A DNA stretch of 64,000 nucleotides, from NCBI RefSeq assembly GCF_029892485.1, contig NZ_JARXVG010000005.1, positions 372,001 through 436,000 on the forward strand, written 5' to 3'. A program made the translations under genes and the position numbers. Each line of letters opens with the position of its first letter. Positions within the stretch are counted from its first letter, which is position 1. The notes under the pieces were generated by a model. That model was not told the DNA's origin, made no database searches, and worked only from the letters and a program-made list of their open reading frames with translations. Positions 14,773-24,325 of the stretch are shown here, piece after piece. Source of the stretch: Variovorax boronicumulans. Lineage in GTDB: Bacteria > Pseudomonadota > Gammaproteobacteria > Burkholderiales > Burkholderiaceae_C.

Positions 14773-16131
14773 TCAATCGAGCCCGTACTGCGTCAGCTTG
14801 CGATACAGCAACTGCCGGTGAATGCCCAGGCGGCGCGCCGTTTCCGCGCGGTTGCCCTGCGTCTGCGCGAGCGCGCGGGCGATCATGAGGCGCTCCAGCC
14901 TCTCGACGGCGGCGGGCAGCTCGCCGTCGAGCCAGCCGGCGGGCAGCGCATCGGTGGCCTCGTCGGCTGGCGCGGCCCCGAGCGCAACGGCCAGGTCCGC
15001 GCCGCCGATCACGCGGTGCCGCACCAGCGCATGGCAGCGCTCCATCACGTTGCGCAGTTCGCGCACGTTGCCCGGCCACGGGTGGCTCAGCAGCCGCTGC
15101 GCCGCATCGGCCGACAGCGCCTTGGGCACATCGGACGCATCCTGCACGGCCGCGCGGCGCAGGAAGTGCTCCGCCAGCGGAATGATGTCGGCCAGCCGCT
15201 CGCGCAGCGGCGGCATGCGGATCGACAGCACATCCAGCCGGTACAGCAGGTCTTCCCGGAAGCGTCCTTCACGCACGGCGGCGGCCAGGTCGCGGTGGGT
15301 GGCGGCGATCACGCGCACGTCGACCTTCACCGTCCGGTGGCTGCCCAGCGGCGTGACCTCGCCCTCCTGCAGCGTGCGCAATATCTTGGCCTGCACGTCC
15401 AGCGCCATGTCGCCGATCTCGTCGAGCAGCAGCACGCCGCCGTCGGCCGCGCGAAAGCATCCGGGCCGCTCGCCGGTGGCGCCGGTGAAGGCGCCGCGCA
15501 CATGGCCGAAGAGCTCGCTCTCGAGCAGCTCCTTCGGAATGGCCGAGCAATTGACGGCCACGAAGGGGCGATCGGCGCGCGCCGAATGGCGGTGCAGCGC
15601 GCGCGCCACCATTTCCTTGCCGGTGCCTGTCTCGCCGAGCACCAGCACCGGCATCGCGTTGGCCGCGGCCAGGCCGATGCGCTTGTGCACCTCGCGCATC
15701 GCATGGCTGGGGCCGATCAGGTCGCTGCCGTCGTCCTCCCCGGCCGTGCCGGACGGCGAGGCCGCCGTGTGCTGCTGCAGCGCGCGTTCCAGCACCTCGC
15801 GCACCGCCTCGCGGCCGATCGGCTTGGCCAGGTGGTCGAAGGCGCCCAGGCGCATCGCCTCGATGGTGTTGCCCGCGCTCGCGAACGCCGTGAGCACGAT
15901 CACCGGCGGCAGCCGCGCCATGCGCGCCTGCAGGGCCGCGAGGGTCTGCAGGCCGTCCATGCCGGGCATGCGGTGGTCGAGGAACACCGCGTCGAAGCGT
16001 TCGCGCGATGCCGTCTCGACGGCCTCGGCGCCGCTGGCGACCGCGACCGTCCCGTGGCCCAGGCCCTGCAGCGTCTCGGCCAGCGTGTCGCGAAACGCGT
16101 CGTCGTCGTCGACGATCAGGAGATGCGCCAT
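14773..16131 (-). CDS. Sigma-54-dependent response regulator (NtrC/AtoC family)
   Basis: A 452-residue protein with three parts. A receiver domain (about 3-115) has acidic DDDD at 8-11 and phospho-acceptor Asp52 in FLDHRMPG. An AAA+ sigma-54 activator domain (about 140-370) has Walker A GETGTGKE, the sigma-54 contact loop GAFTGA and Walker B LLLDEIGD. A Fis-type helix-turn-helix at the C-terminus reads NRAETARRLGIHRQLLYRKL. It should activate a sigma-54 promoter after phosphorylation by the kinase encoded immediately upstream; their genes overlap by 16 bases. GGAG six bases before the ATG supports the start. Its likely target is the unit starting at 14621. Confidence 0.95.
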   Translation of the reverse strand: MAHLLIVDDDDAFRDTLAETLQGLGHGTVAVASGAEAVETASRERFDAVFLDHRMPGMDGLQTLAALQARMARLPPVIVLTAFASAGNTIEAMRLGAFDHLAKPIGREAVREVLERALQQHTAASPSGTAGEDDGSDLIGPSHAMREVHKRIGLAAANAMPVLVLGETGTGKEMVARALHRHSARADRPFVAVNCSAIPKELLESELFGHVRGAFTGATGERPGCFRAADGGVLLLDEIGDMALDVQAKILRTLQEGEVTPLGSHRTVKVDVRVIAATHRDLAAAVREGRFREDLLYRLDVLSIRMPPLRERLADIIPLAEHFLRRAAVQDASDVPKALSADAAQRLLSHPWPGNVRELRNVMERCHALVRHRVIGGADLAVALGAAPADEATDALPAGWLDGELPAAVERLERLMIARALAQTQGNRAETARRLGIHRQLLYRKLTQYGLD

Positions 16132-17582
16132 GGAAGCTCCAGTTCGAACCGGGTGCCCGGTGCCAGCGGCACGTGGTGCAACTCGCCGCCGTGCGCCAGC
16201 GCCACTTCGCGCGCCAGCGCCAGGCCCAGCCCGGTGCCATCGGCGCGGCCGGTGGCGAAGGGCTCGAACAGGCTGGCCTGCAGCGTCTCGGGCACGCCGG
16301 GGCCGTCGTCGTCCACGCGGATGGACAGGGTGTGCACGTCGGGCTGCAGGGCCGAGAGCACGACGTGGCCGCCGCGCGGCGCATGGCGCACCGCGTTGTC
16401 CAGCAGGTTGTCGACGGCGCGCGCCAGGTGCACCGGGTCGAAGAGGGCGCTGGCCGGCGTCTCGTGCTGCAGCGTGACCTGCACGCCGGCCGCATGCGCC
16501 TTGGGCGCCACCGCGGCCACGCGCTCGTCGAGCCAGCGGTGCAGCACCACGTCCGCCGGCGCCAGCGTCACCGGCTGCACCAGCGCCAGCAGGCTTTGCA
16601 CCAGGCCGTCGAGCCGGTCGATCTGCCCGACGATGGCCTGCAGCGCGGCGCCCTGGCGCTCGGGCGCGGCGGCCAGCGCGTTCTCGGCCTTCAGCCGCAT
16701 GGTGGCGATGGGGTTGCGGATCTCGTGGGCGATGCCGCCCGTCATGCGGCCCAGCGCGGCCAGGCGCTGGTCGCGGCTGCGCTGCTGGGCGGTGGCGCGC
16801 AGATGGGCGCGGGCCTCCTCGAAGCGCAGCCGGTAGTGGTTGAAGCCGTCCACGATGCGGTCGAGCTCGCGCACGCCGGTGCGCGGCAGTTCGGGCACGG
16901 CGCTGCCGTCGGTATCGGCCTGGGCCTGGGCCAGCCGGTTTTCCAGGCGCTGCACATGGCGCAGCCCGCGCAGCAGGATGAAGCCCAGCCACAGCCCCGA
17001 GGCCAGCACCAGCAGCAGCAACACGCCCAGCCCGGTGCGCAGGCTGTCCTGCGCGGCCAGCGCGCCGCCGTTGGTGCGGGTCATGGTCCAGGCCGCCAGG
17101 TCCTTGCCCGGTGCGGCCAGCGGACAGGCCGAGACGATCAGCGCCTCGCGGTTGCCGCGCACCACGTCGGTCTGCGGTTGTTGGGTGCGCGCCGCGAGCT
17201 GCGCCAGCTCGGCGATCAGCGGCTGCTCGGCCGAGGGCACGTCGCGCTTGACGCCGCTGCCTTCGTAGGTGGGGTAGGCGTAGGCCAGCTGGCCGCCGGC
17301 CGCCTGCCACACGCCGCCTTCGACGTGCGGCGCCTCGATCAGCACCAGCTGCAGCAGCACCTGCAGCAGGTCGACCTGCGGCTGTGCGGGGGCGGGCGCG
17401 GTGGTCGACCGCGCATAGCGCGCGGCGATGGCCCGGCACGACTGTTCGGTGGCGCCGCGCCCCACCGCCACCTGTGCGCCCGCGCTGCTGCGGTACAGCG
17501 TGACCATCACCACGGCCAGTGCGGCGCACATGCCGAACAACAGCACCCAGAAAAAGAGCAACTGACCGCGAAGAGATTTCAT
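16116..17582 (-). CDS. Membrane sensor histidine kinase
   Basis: A 488-residue kinase with a first membrane helix at about 7-30, a periplasmic sensor region of about 145 residues with several Gln-rich stretches, a second membrane helix (about 175-200), a HAMP-like linker, and a dimerisation domain with the phospho-acceptor His286 in GGIAHEIRNPIATM. The catalytic domain follows, with DNLLDNAVRHAP (N box), DDDGPGVP (G1) and GTGLGLALAREV (G2). ATG 17582 is selected because it starts right before the membrane helix. It is cotranscribed with the response regulator. The signal is unknown. Confidence 0.93.
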   Translation of the reverse strand: MKSLRGQLLFFWVLLFGMCAALAVVMVTLYRSSAGAQVAVGRGATEQSCRAIAARYARSTTAPAPAQPQVDLLQVLLQLVLIEAPHVEGGVWQAAGGQLAYAYPTYEGSGVKRDVPSAEQPLIAELAQLAARTQQPQTDVVRGNREALIVSACPLAAPGKDLAAWTMTRTNGGALAAQDSLRTGLGVLLLLVLASGLWLGFILLRGLRHVQRLENRLAQAQADTDGSAVPELPRTGVRELDRIVDGFNHYRLRFEEARAHLRATAQQRSRDQRLAALGRMTGGIAHEIRNPIATMRLKAENALAAAPERQGAALQAIVGQIDRLDGLVQSLLALVQPVTLAPADVVLHRWLDERVAAVAPKAHAAGVQVTLQHETPASALFDPVHLARAVDNLLDNAVRHAPRGGHVVLSALQPDVHTLSIRVDDDGPGVPETLQASLFEPFATGRADGTGLGLALAREVALAHGGELHHVPLAPGTRFELELPWRIS

Positions 17583-17850
17583 CTGCCGCGATCTTGCCTC
17601 GTCGGCGAAGCCTTTCGCGTCAGCCGCCGTCGCGTTCTCGCGGGACCGGATGTGCCCGTGTCGGTGCAGCGGCCTTCCGCGCATTGCCGCGAAAAATGAG
17701 TGGCTGCATTTCATTTTCCGGCGTAGTCGAAAACATTTCCCCCTGCAAATATCGCTGCGCCACCGCGCAGCGCGTCATTGGAGAGAGGGCCAATCCCGCA
17801 AGCGAGGCACGTACCGGCGTGCGGTGGCAGGTTTCTTCAATCTCAAAAAA
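17583..17850. other. Divergent intergenic region, kinase gene versus lipoprotein gene
   Basis: These 268 bases separate the two divergent starts and must hold both promoters. I see no clear operator or consensus promoter here. Confidence 0.4.
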
Positions 17851-19152
17851 ATGAATTCCATGATGATGTTTCCCCGAGGATGCGTTTGCGCACTGACGAT
17901 TTCGGTGCTCCTGTCCGGCTGCGGTGGCGGAGGTGGCGGCAATCAAGGCAGTGGCCTGGCCGGCCTGTTCGGCCTGGGCGGTGGCACCAGCGGCACCACC
18001 GGCACCACCACCGGCACCACCGGTAGCCAAGGTGCCGGCCAGAGTGGCGGTGGCACAGCCGGCACAGGCGCCACAGATGGAGGCACTGCGCCCGTCGCGG
18101 CGACCACCTCGTTGGTGACCGGGCTCGGCAAGCCCGCCCGGGTGCTGCTCGGACTGGCCTCCGGCGCCATCGACCAGATGAAGAGCCAGGACATTCACCC
18201 GGACATCATGGACACCTACCTAGTGGGCGTCGAGGGCTACACCCCTGGGCACAGCTGGATCGCCTGGAACAGCCCGGATGGCGCATTCCTCACGTACACC
18301 GCGCAGGCCGTCCAGGCCTACGGCGCGATTCCGATGTTCACGCTCTACCAGATGACGGCGAGGGGCGAGGCCGATCTGAGCGGCATCAACGACACGGCCT
18401 TCATGAACAAGTACTGGGCGCAGGTGCGGCTGATGTACCAGCTGATTGCGGACCAGCGCGGGCCTGTTCTCGTCAATCTGGAGCCGGACTTCTGGGGATT
18501 CCTTGCGTCGCAGGCGCCGGATCGCGATGCAACGCGGGTGCCGGCCGTCGTGAGCAACCAGCCCGAATGTGCGGGGTTGCCCAACACTGCCGCGGGCTTG
18601 GGCCAATGCATGGTGCAGATGGGCAGGCAGATCGCACCCAAGGCGCTGGTGGGGTTTCCGCCCTCCTTCTGGAGCGGCACCTCTGCCGAGATCGGCGCGC
18701 AGATGCGCGCGGTCGGGGCGGACAAGGCGGACTTCATCGTCGCCCAGACCAGCGATCGCGATGCGGGCTGCTGGGAAGCTAAACCGCATCCCGACGAATG
18801 CGCGAAACCAACGGACTACTGGGACGCAAGCAACAAGACCAGCCCGAACTTCCACGACTCCCAGAAGCAGATTTCGGACTACCGGGCAGCGCTGGGCAAC
18901 AGCCTCCCGATCCTGTGGTGGCAGACGCCGATGGGCGTGCCGTCCGACACGCCGGGCGGCACAGACCTGCACTACCGCGACAACCGCGTCGACTACATGC
19001 TGCGCAACGCCCAGGAATACGGCGACATGCACACCTTCGCCATCGTCTTCAGCCCAGGTGGTACTTATCAGACCTCGCTCGCCACCGACGGCGGCCAGTT
19101 CGCCCGCCTCTCGGGCCAGTACCTCTCACGAGGCGGCGCCGCCTTGAAGTAA
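17851..19152 (+). CDS. Secreted lipoprotein, paralogue of the protein at 2652
   Basis: A 433-residue protein with lipobox LSGC (Cys24), six consecutive Gly, then a Gly/Thr-rich linker built from GGCACCACC-type repeats (about 45-75). The C-terminal domain has LEPDFWGF (Glu211, Asp213), FIVAQTSDRDAG, WWQTPMG, HYRDNRVDYML and ATDGGQFARLSGQYL, matching landmarks of the 2652 protein in the same order. I cannot assign a family; a TIM-barrel polysaccharide hydrolase fold is an inference. It is not inside the repeat-flanked insert and lies just left of the exopolysaccharide operon. No ribosome site is visible before ATG 17851; ATG 17860 is a close alternative. Confidence 0.7.
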   Translation: MNSMMMFPRGCVCALTISVLLSGCGGGGGGNQGSGLAGLFGLGGGTSGTTGTTTGTTGSQGAGQSGGGTAGTGATDGGTAPVAATTSLVTGLGKPARVLLGLASGAIDQMKSQDIHPDIMDTYLVGVEGYTPGHSWIAWNSPDGAFLTYTAQAVQAYGAIPMFTLYQMTARGEADLSGINDTAFMNKYWAQVRLMYQLIADQRGPVLVNLEPDFWGFLASQAPDRDATRVPAVVSNQPECAGLPNTAAGLGQCMVQMGRQIAPKALVGFPPSFWSGTSAEIGAQMRAVGADKADFIVAQTSDRDAGCWEAKPHPDECAKPTDYWDASNKTSPNFHDSQKQISDYRAALGNSLPILWWQTPMGVPSDTPGGTDLHYRDNRVDYMLRNAQEYGDMHTFAIVFSPGGTYQTSLATDGGQFARLSGQYLSRGGAALK

Positions 19153-19348
19153 ACGGCCGAGGTGCTTCGGCTGCAGCCAGGCGGAGCAGTCAGGCGGGAT
19201 GCAGGTTCGCCCCGAATACTGCATCCGCAGCGTGTGTGAACCTGCCTGCTCTCCACTTTTCTTGAGCTATCCTCTCGCACCCGACACGCGTAGCGATTTT
19301 TTACACATCCTGAGGGCTGCGCGTGCCCGAGCGAAGGGGGAGAGACAG

Positions 19349-19552
19349 ATGCGCTTGATCTTTATCGAACTTCTATTGGCCCTGGTGCTGCTGCCGCTGA
19401 GCGGCCTGTTCTGGTGGTGGGCCTTCGGCATGGGCGGTTGGGCGCTGGCCGGCTTTCTGGTTCTGGTCGGCATCACCCTGTTCCTCGTACTGCGGGGCGT
19501 GCGCGCCACCAAGGACAAGCTCGGCCAGCCGGGCGACGACCAGGAGCAGTAG
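19349..19552 (+). CDS. Small two-helix membrane protein, unassigned
   Basis: A 67-residue protein with two hydrophobic helices (about 3-27 and 30-50), a WWW cluster at 22-24 and a charged tail RATKDKLGQPGDDQEQ. A GGGGGAGAG stretch seven bases before the ATG is a good ribosome site, and a terminator follows its stop by 45 bases, so it appears to be a real single-gene unit. Function unknown. Confidence 0.6.
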   Translation: MRLIFIELLLALVLLPLSGLFWWWAFGMGGWALAGFLVLVGITLFLVLRGVRATKDKLGQPGDDQEQ

Positions 19553-19597
19553 ACCCCGCGCTCCGATCCGGCCTTTGCCAGCTGGATCTGCAATACC

Positions 19598-19622
19598 AAA
19601 GGCCTCCTCGTGAGGCCTTTTG
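19598..19622 (+). terminator. Intrinsic-type hairpin after the small membrane protein
   Basis: AAAGGCCTC, a 5-base loop and GAGGCCTTT form a perfect 9-bp stem followed by one more T and TGCATTT. The T-tract is short, but the position just past a stop codon fits a terminator. Confidence 0.65.
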
Positions 19623-20460
19623 CATTTAATGGCCTCCGTCTGGGGGGCCTAATTCCTCCCTATATCCCGTCCTATTCTTGTGCGCGGGATTTGAATTCTT
19701 TTTTCTGATTCAGCCCTCCCGCTTGGAGGATGAAGCCGAATTCGCATGACGAGATGCGAAGGATTCATGGCGGCGGTGTGACTTCAATTGAAAAACAGCA
19801 CCAAAGTTTCAATTGGAAATGAAGCTGAAATTATTCATTTGGCTTTGTGTTCAATCGTTGCACGATATCGATGCCCCACAGGGATGCATTGTCCTGAATT
19901 CCAGGTAAATCGAAAAACCTACAGCCATTCAAATCGGGGCACCGGTTGCCTTCCGGAATGACCTTTCTGGTGCCGCCTTCTGCCCGGACACAAGACGCGG
20001 CTGCGGCGCTCTCGGCGAGTTCTCCTCGTACACCTGCACGAAAACACAAAATCTTACAAAACGGCATGCAATATCGAAAAACCCTCAAAGCCCCGGTTTC
20101 GTGGCACGCACGCCACGATCCCCTCACTTTTCGACGTAATTAATAAGTCGCTGTTTTGCCGCCCGAATCAAGTTACGGAATGCTGTTCCAACGCGTGTTT
20201 TCCCAATGAAGGCACTGTTCCGGAGAGTGCGATGACAGATGACCATGAAACCTGCATGGTTGCGCCACGAATAGACACGTTTATTTCGCCTCTGCGACGA
20301 AAAAGGAGGTCTTCGGACGCGGTGACAATTCGGATTTCGCCCGCAACCGACGAAGCCGGGTACCGCTTTGAAGGGCGGCGCGATCCAAAAGGCCGCGCCC
20401 CGTTCAACCGGGCTCGACCTTTGCATATGAACCGCTGTGGTTGAAAAAACCAGTTTTGCA
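19623..20460. promoter_or_regulatory. Long AT-richer leader region of the exopolysaccharide operon
   Basis: About 840 bases without a convincing gene. A perfect inverted repeat TTCGCAT-N6-ATGCGAA lies at 19741-19760. The near-repeats TTCAATTGAAAA (19783-19794) and TTCAATTGGAAA (19808-19819) are 25 bases apart and in the same direction. Small frames are present (about 98 codons minus at 19831-20127, about 70 codons plus at 20232-20444) but have no recognisable homology or good ribosome site. I expect the operon promoter, regulator sites and possibly a long 5' leader here. Confidence 0.5.
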
Positions 20461-21615
20461 ATGGAGATCGATTTGACACGTCACGTGTACCTGATGGGGT
20501 GGAGCGCCGCCCTGCTCGGCGCGATGCTGCTCCAGGGCTGCGCGCCGGGCTTCGGCTCCCTGGTGGCCTACGAGCCCGACCAGAATCCGGCCCCCGGCCT
20601 GGCCGCCGACGGCTCGCCGGAAGGGGCGCTCACGCCCATCTCGCCGGCGCTCATCCGCGCCATGGCCGAGGCCCAGCCGACGGCCGTGCCCCCCGACGTG
20701 AAAGCGCTGTTCGGCGAAGCCGCCACGTACACCATCGGGCCGGGCGACGTCGTGGGCGTCATCGTCTACGACCACCCCGAACTGCTGCCCAATGCCGGCG
20801 CGGTGATCAGTCAGCAGGTCGATCCCACCGGCATCAGCGTGGCGCCGGGCTTCATCGTGGGCGCCAACGGGGAGATCAGCTTTCCGTACATCGGCCGCGT
20901 GCAGATGCAGGGGCTGACCGAGATCGAGGCCTCCGACCTCATCGCCAAGCGCATCGCCCGCTACATCAAGGAGCCGCAGGTCACGGTGCGCATCCAGTCC
21001 TTCCGCAGCCGCCGCGCCTTCGTCGAGGGCGAGGTGCGCACGCCGGGGCTGCAGATCTTCACCGACGTGCCGATGACCCTGGCCGAGGCGCTCAACCGCG
21101 CCGGCGGCATCACCGCCAACGGCGACCGCTCGTTCGTCACGCTCACGCGCCGCGACAAGACCACGCTCATCGACCTGCCCAGGCTCCAGGACCTGGGCAT
21201 CAACGCCAGCAACATCCCGCTGCAGAACGGCGACGTGGTCCAGGTGCGCAACCGTGACGAGAGCAAGGTCGTCGTGATGGGCGAGGTGCTGCGTCCCTCG
21301 GCGCTCACCATGCACAACGGACGCCTGAGCCTGAACGAAGCGCTCGGCGAGGCCGGCAGCGCCAGCCTGGGCACCGCCAACACGGGCCAGATCTACGTGG
21401 TGCGCAACACCGCCAGGGGCACGCCGGCCGTGTTCCACCTGAATGCGAAGAACCCCGCCGCGCTCGCGCTGGCCGACCGCTTTCCGCTGCAGCCGCGCGA
21501 CGTCATCTACATCGACTCGGTGCCGCTGGTGAGCTGGAACCGCGTGGCCAGCCTGATCCTGCCGGCCGCCCAGGTGCTGGACATCGGCGACCGCGTCTAC
21601 ATGAACCACCGATGA
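20461..21615 (+). CDS. wza: Polysaccharide export outer-membrane lipoprotein, Wza/OPX family
   Basis: A 384-residue protein with lipobox LQGC (Cys27). A Poly_export domain (about 95-180) reads YTIGPGDVVGVIVYDHPEL and is followed by SLBB-type domains (about 185-265 and 270-345) with VEGEVRTPG and VMGEVLRPSAL. The C-terminal segment SWNRVASLILPAAQVLDIG is the amphipathic helix that forms the outer-membrane barrel in Wza. It is the exit channel for the exopolysaccharide, working with the tyrosine kinase encoded two genes on. No ribosome site decides the start; GTG 20437 and ATG 20494 are alternatives. It overlaps the next gene by four bases. Confidence 0.9.
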   Translation: MEIDLTRHVYLMGWSAALLGAMLLQGCAPGFGSLVAYEPDQNPAPGLAADGSPEGALTPISPALIRAMAEAQPTAVPPDVKALFGEAATYTIGPGDVVGVIVYDHPELLPNAGAVISQQVDPTGISVAPGFIVGANGEISFPYIGRVQMQGLTEIEASDLIAKRIARYIKEPQVTVRIQSFRSRRAFVEGEVRTPGLQIFTDVPMTLAEALNRAGGITANGDRSFVTLTRRDKTTLIDLPRLQDLGINASNIPLQNGDVVQVRNRDESKVVVMGEVLRPSALTMHNGRLSLNEALGEAGSASLGTANTGQIYVVRNTARGTPAVFHLNAKNPAALALADRFPLQPRDVIYIDSVPLVSWNRVASLILPAAQVLDIGDRVYMNHR

Positions 21616-22067
21616 AATCCGTGCTGACGGTCTGCATCGGCAACATCTGCCGAAGCCCGATGGCGGAAGGCCTTCTTTCGGCCGGGCTGCCGCACCTGCG
21701 CGTGATGTCCGCGGGCACCGGCGCGCTCGTGGGCCGGCCCGCCGACCCCGCCGCGCAGGCGCTCATGCGTTCGCGCGGCATCGACATCTCGGGCCACGTC
21801 GCGCAGCAGGTGAGCCAGCTCCTGTGCCGCCAGGCCGATCTGATCCTGGTGATGGACCTCGCGCAGCGCCGCTACCTCGAGTCGGCCTACCCCTTCGTGC
21901 GCGGCAAGGTGTTCCGCATCGCCGACACCACCGCGCAGGACGTGCCCGATCCCTACCGCCAGGGCGATGCGGCGTTCGAGCGGGCGCTGGCCCTCATCGA
22001 CGCCGGTGCCCGGTCGTGGATCGACCGCGTCCTGAAGATCACAAAACCTGAGCAGCAACCCACATGA
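21612..22067 (+). CDS. wzb: Low-molecular-weight protein tyrosine phosphatase, Wzb-like
   Basis: A 151-residue enzyme with the P-loop CIGNICRSP near the N-terminus (Cys8 to Arg14, C-x5-R) and the acid Asp in DVPDPYRQG. In Wzx/Wzy systems this phosphatase resets the tyrosine-phosphorylated C-terminus of the Wzc kinase. It sits between the exporter and kinase genes and overlaps both by four bases (ATGA), the usual arrangement. Confidence 0.93.
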   Translation: MKSVLTVCIGNICRSPMAEGLLSAGLPHLRVMSAGTGALVGRPADPAAQALMRSRGIDISGHVAQQVSQLLCRQADLILVMDLAQRRYLESAYPFVRGKVFRIADTTAQDVPDPYRQGDAAFERALALIDAGARSWIDRVLKITKPEQQPT

Positions 22068-24325
22068 ATGCATCCCCGCAAGCCGCCCCACCGATGCAAG
22101 CGCTGGAAGAAGAAGGCGAAGGCATCAACCTCGCGGAGTACTGGGACATCCTGGTCGACAACCGCTGGCTCGTCGCGGCCGTGGTGGCCGTGTTCCTGTT
22201 CCTCGGCACCGCCTATGCGCTGCTGGGCAAGCCCGTCTACGAAGCCAACCTCGCGGTGCAGGTCGAAGATTCGGGCAACTCCGCGGGCAGCTTCCTCGGC
22301 GATGCGGCCTCGTCGCTGCTGAGCGTGAAGACGCCCGCGGCGGGCGAGATCGAAATCCTCCGCTCGCGCGCCATCCTGGGCAAGGCGGTGGAAAACACCA
22401 AGCTCTACATCAGCGCGCGGCCGCGCTATGCGCCCTTCGTGGGCAGCTACCTGTCGCGCCGCGCCACGGAGCTGTCGGAGCCGGGCTTCATGGGGCTCGC
22501 GGGCTACGTCACCGGCACCGAGAAGATCCTCGTGCCGCGCTTCGACGTGCCGCCCGACTTCGAGGACAAGCCGTTCACGCTCACCGTCGGCACCGGTGGC
22601 CAGTACACGCTGAGCCAGCCCGACATCGACACGCCGATGAAGGGCACCGTCGGCACCCTGCTCAGCGCGAACATTCCGAATGTCGCGAACGGCAGCCTCG
22701 GCCTCATGGTCACCAGCATCGACGGCAAGCCGGGCGCGCAGTTCCAGCTCGTGCGCTCGTCCACGCAGCAGACGCTGCTCGCGCTGCAGGACGGCCTGAA
22801 GGTCGTCGAGAAGGGCAAGCAGTCCGGCGTGCTCGACGTCAGCTGGAAGCTCCCCGACCCCGAGAAGCTCACGCAGCTGCTCAACGAGATCGGCACGCTC
22901 TACGTGCGCCAGAACATGGAGCGCAAGGCCGCCGAGGCCGAGAAGACGCTGGGCTTCCTCGATACCGCGCTGCCGCAGTTCAAGAAGCAGCTGGAGCAGT
23001 CCGAAGACATCTACAACCGCTACCGCAACCAGAACGGCACGGTGAGCCTGGACGACGAGGCGAAGAACGCGCTCACGCAGACCGTCGACCTGCAGTCCAA
23101 GCTGCTAGAGGCCGAGCAAAAGCGCCGCGAGCTCGCCGCGCGCTTCACCGACGAGCATCCGGCCATCGAGACGCTCGACACCCAGGTCAAGGCCTGGAAG
23201 AGCGCGATCGCCGCCATCGATGCGCGCATCCGCAAGATGCCCGAGCTGCAGCAGAACACCGTGCGCATGCAGCGCGACATCAAGGTGAACACAGACCTCT
23301 ATGTGTCGCTGCTCAACAGCTCGCTGCAGATGCGCCTGGCCAAGGAAGGCAAGGTGGGCAACGTGCGCCTGCTCGACGAGGCCATCGTGCCGGAAGAGGC
23401 GGTGTGGCCCAAGCGCCCGCTGGTCATCGTGCTCGCGCTGATCCTGGGACTTGCCGCGGGTGTCGCGGCCGCGGTGGCGCGCAACTCGTTCTTCGGCGGC
23501 ATCCGCCATCCGGGCGAGATCGAGAGCCACACCGGCCTGAACGTCTACAGCAGCATTCCGCTGAGCGCCGCCCAGCGCAGCATCGACAGGAACATCGAGA
23601 ACAAGGTCACCGGCGTGCATGTGCTAGCGCACCTGCAGCCCGAAGACCCGGCGGTGGAGAGCCTGCGCAGCCTGCGCACAGCGCTGCAGTTCACGATGCT
23701 GGAGGCGACCAACAACCGCCTGCTCATTTCCGGTGCCACACCCGGCGTAGGCAAAACGTTCATTTCGGTCAATTTCGCGACCATTGCCGCCGCGGCCGGA
23801 AAAAGAGTTCTTTTGATTGATGCGGATTTGCGAAAAGGCCGGGTCAATCAATTCCTGTCGATTCCAAGATCCTCCGGCCTGTCGGAATTGATCGCGGGAA
23901 CGCTCAGCTTCGAGAAGGCCGTGCGGCCCTCGGTGCTGCCCAACCTGGACATCATCACCACCGGCGTGCTGCCGCCCAATCCGGCCGAATTGCTCACGAG
24001 CGAGTCGTTCGTCCATGTATTGGACAAGCTCTCGCCCGGCTACGACCTGGTGATCATCGACACCGCACCCGTGCTGGTGGCCGCGGACACGGCCTCCGTG
24101 GCGCCGCTTGCCAGCACCTTGCTGCTGGTCGCACGCGCCGAAAAAACACAGCTGGGCGAATTGAATGAAAGCGTCCGGAGGCTTGCGCATGCAGGCCGTT
24201 CGGTAAATGGCGTAATTCTGAATGCTATTGACCTATCGCGCCGCCATGCGGGCAGTGGGGGTTATAAATATGGCGCTTACAAGCATTTACAATACACATA
24301 CAAAACCAACAGGGATTCCACCTAG
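22064..24325 (+). CDS. wzc: Polysaccharide co-polymerase and bacterial tyrosine kinase, Wzc-like
   Basis: A 753-residue protein. An N-terminal Wzz domain carries the first membrane helix (about 38-58). The periplasmic part includes a coiled coil with repeated Glu/Arg/Leu (about 280-400). A second helix (about 450-470) leads to a cytoplasmic BY-kinase domain with Walker A GATPGVGKT (557-565), Walker A' LLIDADLRKG and Walker B VIIDTAP. The C-terminus carries the tyrosine cluster YKYGAYKHLQYTY, the autophosphorylation tail. It controls chain length and links the periplasm to the outer-membrane exporter. An AT-rich gap of about 330 bases follows. Confidence 0.94.
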   Translation: MNASPQAAPPMQALEEEGEGINLAEYWDILVDNRWLVAAVVAVFLFLGTAYALLGKPVYEANLAVQVEDSGNSAGSFLGDAASSLLSVKTPAAGEIEILRSRAILGKAVENTKLYISARPRYAPFVGSYLSRRATELSEPGFMGLAGYVTGTEKILVPRFDVPPDFEDKPFTLTVGTGGQYTLSQPDIDTPMKGTVGTLLSANIPNVANGSLGLMVTSIDGKPGAQFQLVRSSTQQTLLALQDGLKVVEKGKQSGVLDVSWKLPDPEKLTQLLNEIGTLYVRQNMERKAAEAEKTLGFLDTALPQFKKQLEQSEDIYNRYRNQNGTVSLDDEAKNALTQTVDLQSKLLEAEQKRRELAARFTDEHPAIETLDTQVKAWKSAIAAIDARIRKMPELQQNTVRMQRDIKVNTDLYVSLLNSSLQMRLAKEGKVGNVRLLDEAIVPEEAVWPKRPLVIVLALILGLAAGVAAAVARNSFFGGIRHPGEIESHTGLNVYSSIPLSAAQRSIDRNIENKVTGVHVLAHLQPEDPAVESLRSLRTALQFTMLEATNNRLLISGATPGVGKTFISVNFATIAAAAGKRVLLIDADLRKGRVNQFLSIPRSSGLSELIAGTLSFEKAVRPSVLPNLDIITTGVLPPNPAELLTSESFVHVLDKLSPGYDLVIIDTAPVLVAADTASVAPLASTLLLVARAEKTQLGELNESVRRLAHAGRSVNGVILNAIDLSRRHAGSGGYKYGAYKHLQYTYKTNRDST

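Noticed and set aside
17941-18030. GGCACCACC repeats in the second lipoprotein as CRISPR or tandem-repeat array
   Set aside because: They are degenerate in-frame Gly/Thr codon repeats of a linker, with no spacers and no cas genes in the window.
19831-20127. A 98-codon minus-strand frame in the exopolysaccharide leader
   Set aside because: No recognisable domain, no ribosome site and atypical composition with many Cys. I leave the region as non-coding or undecided.
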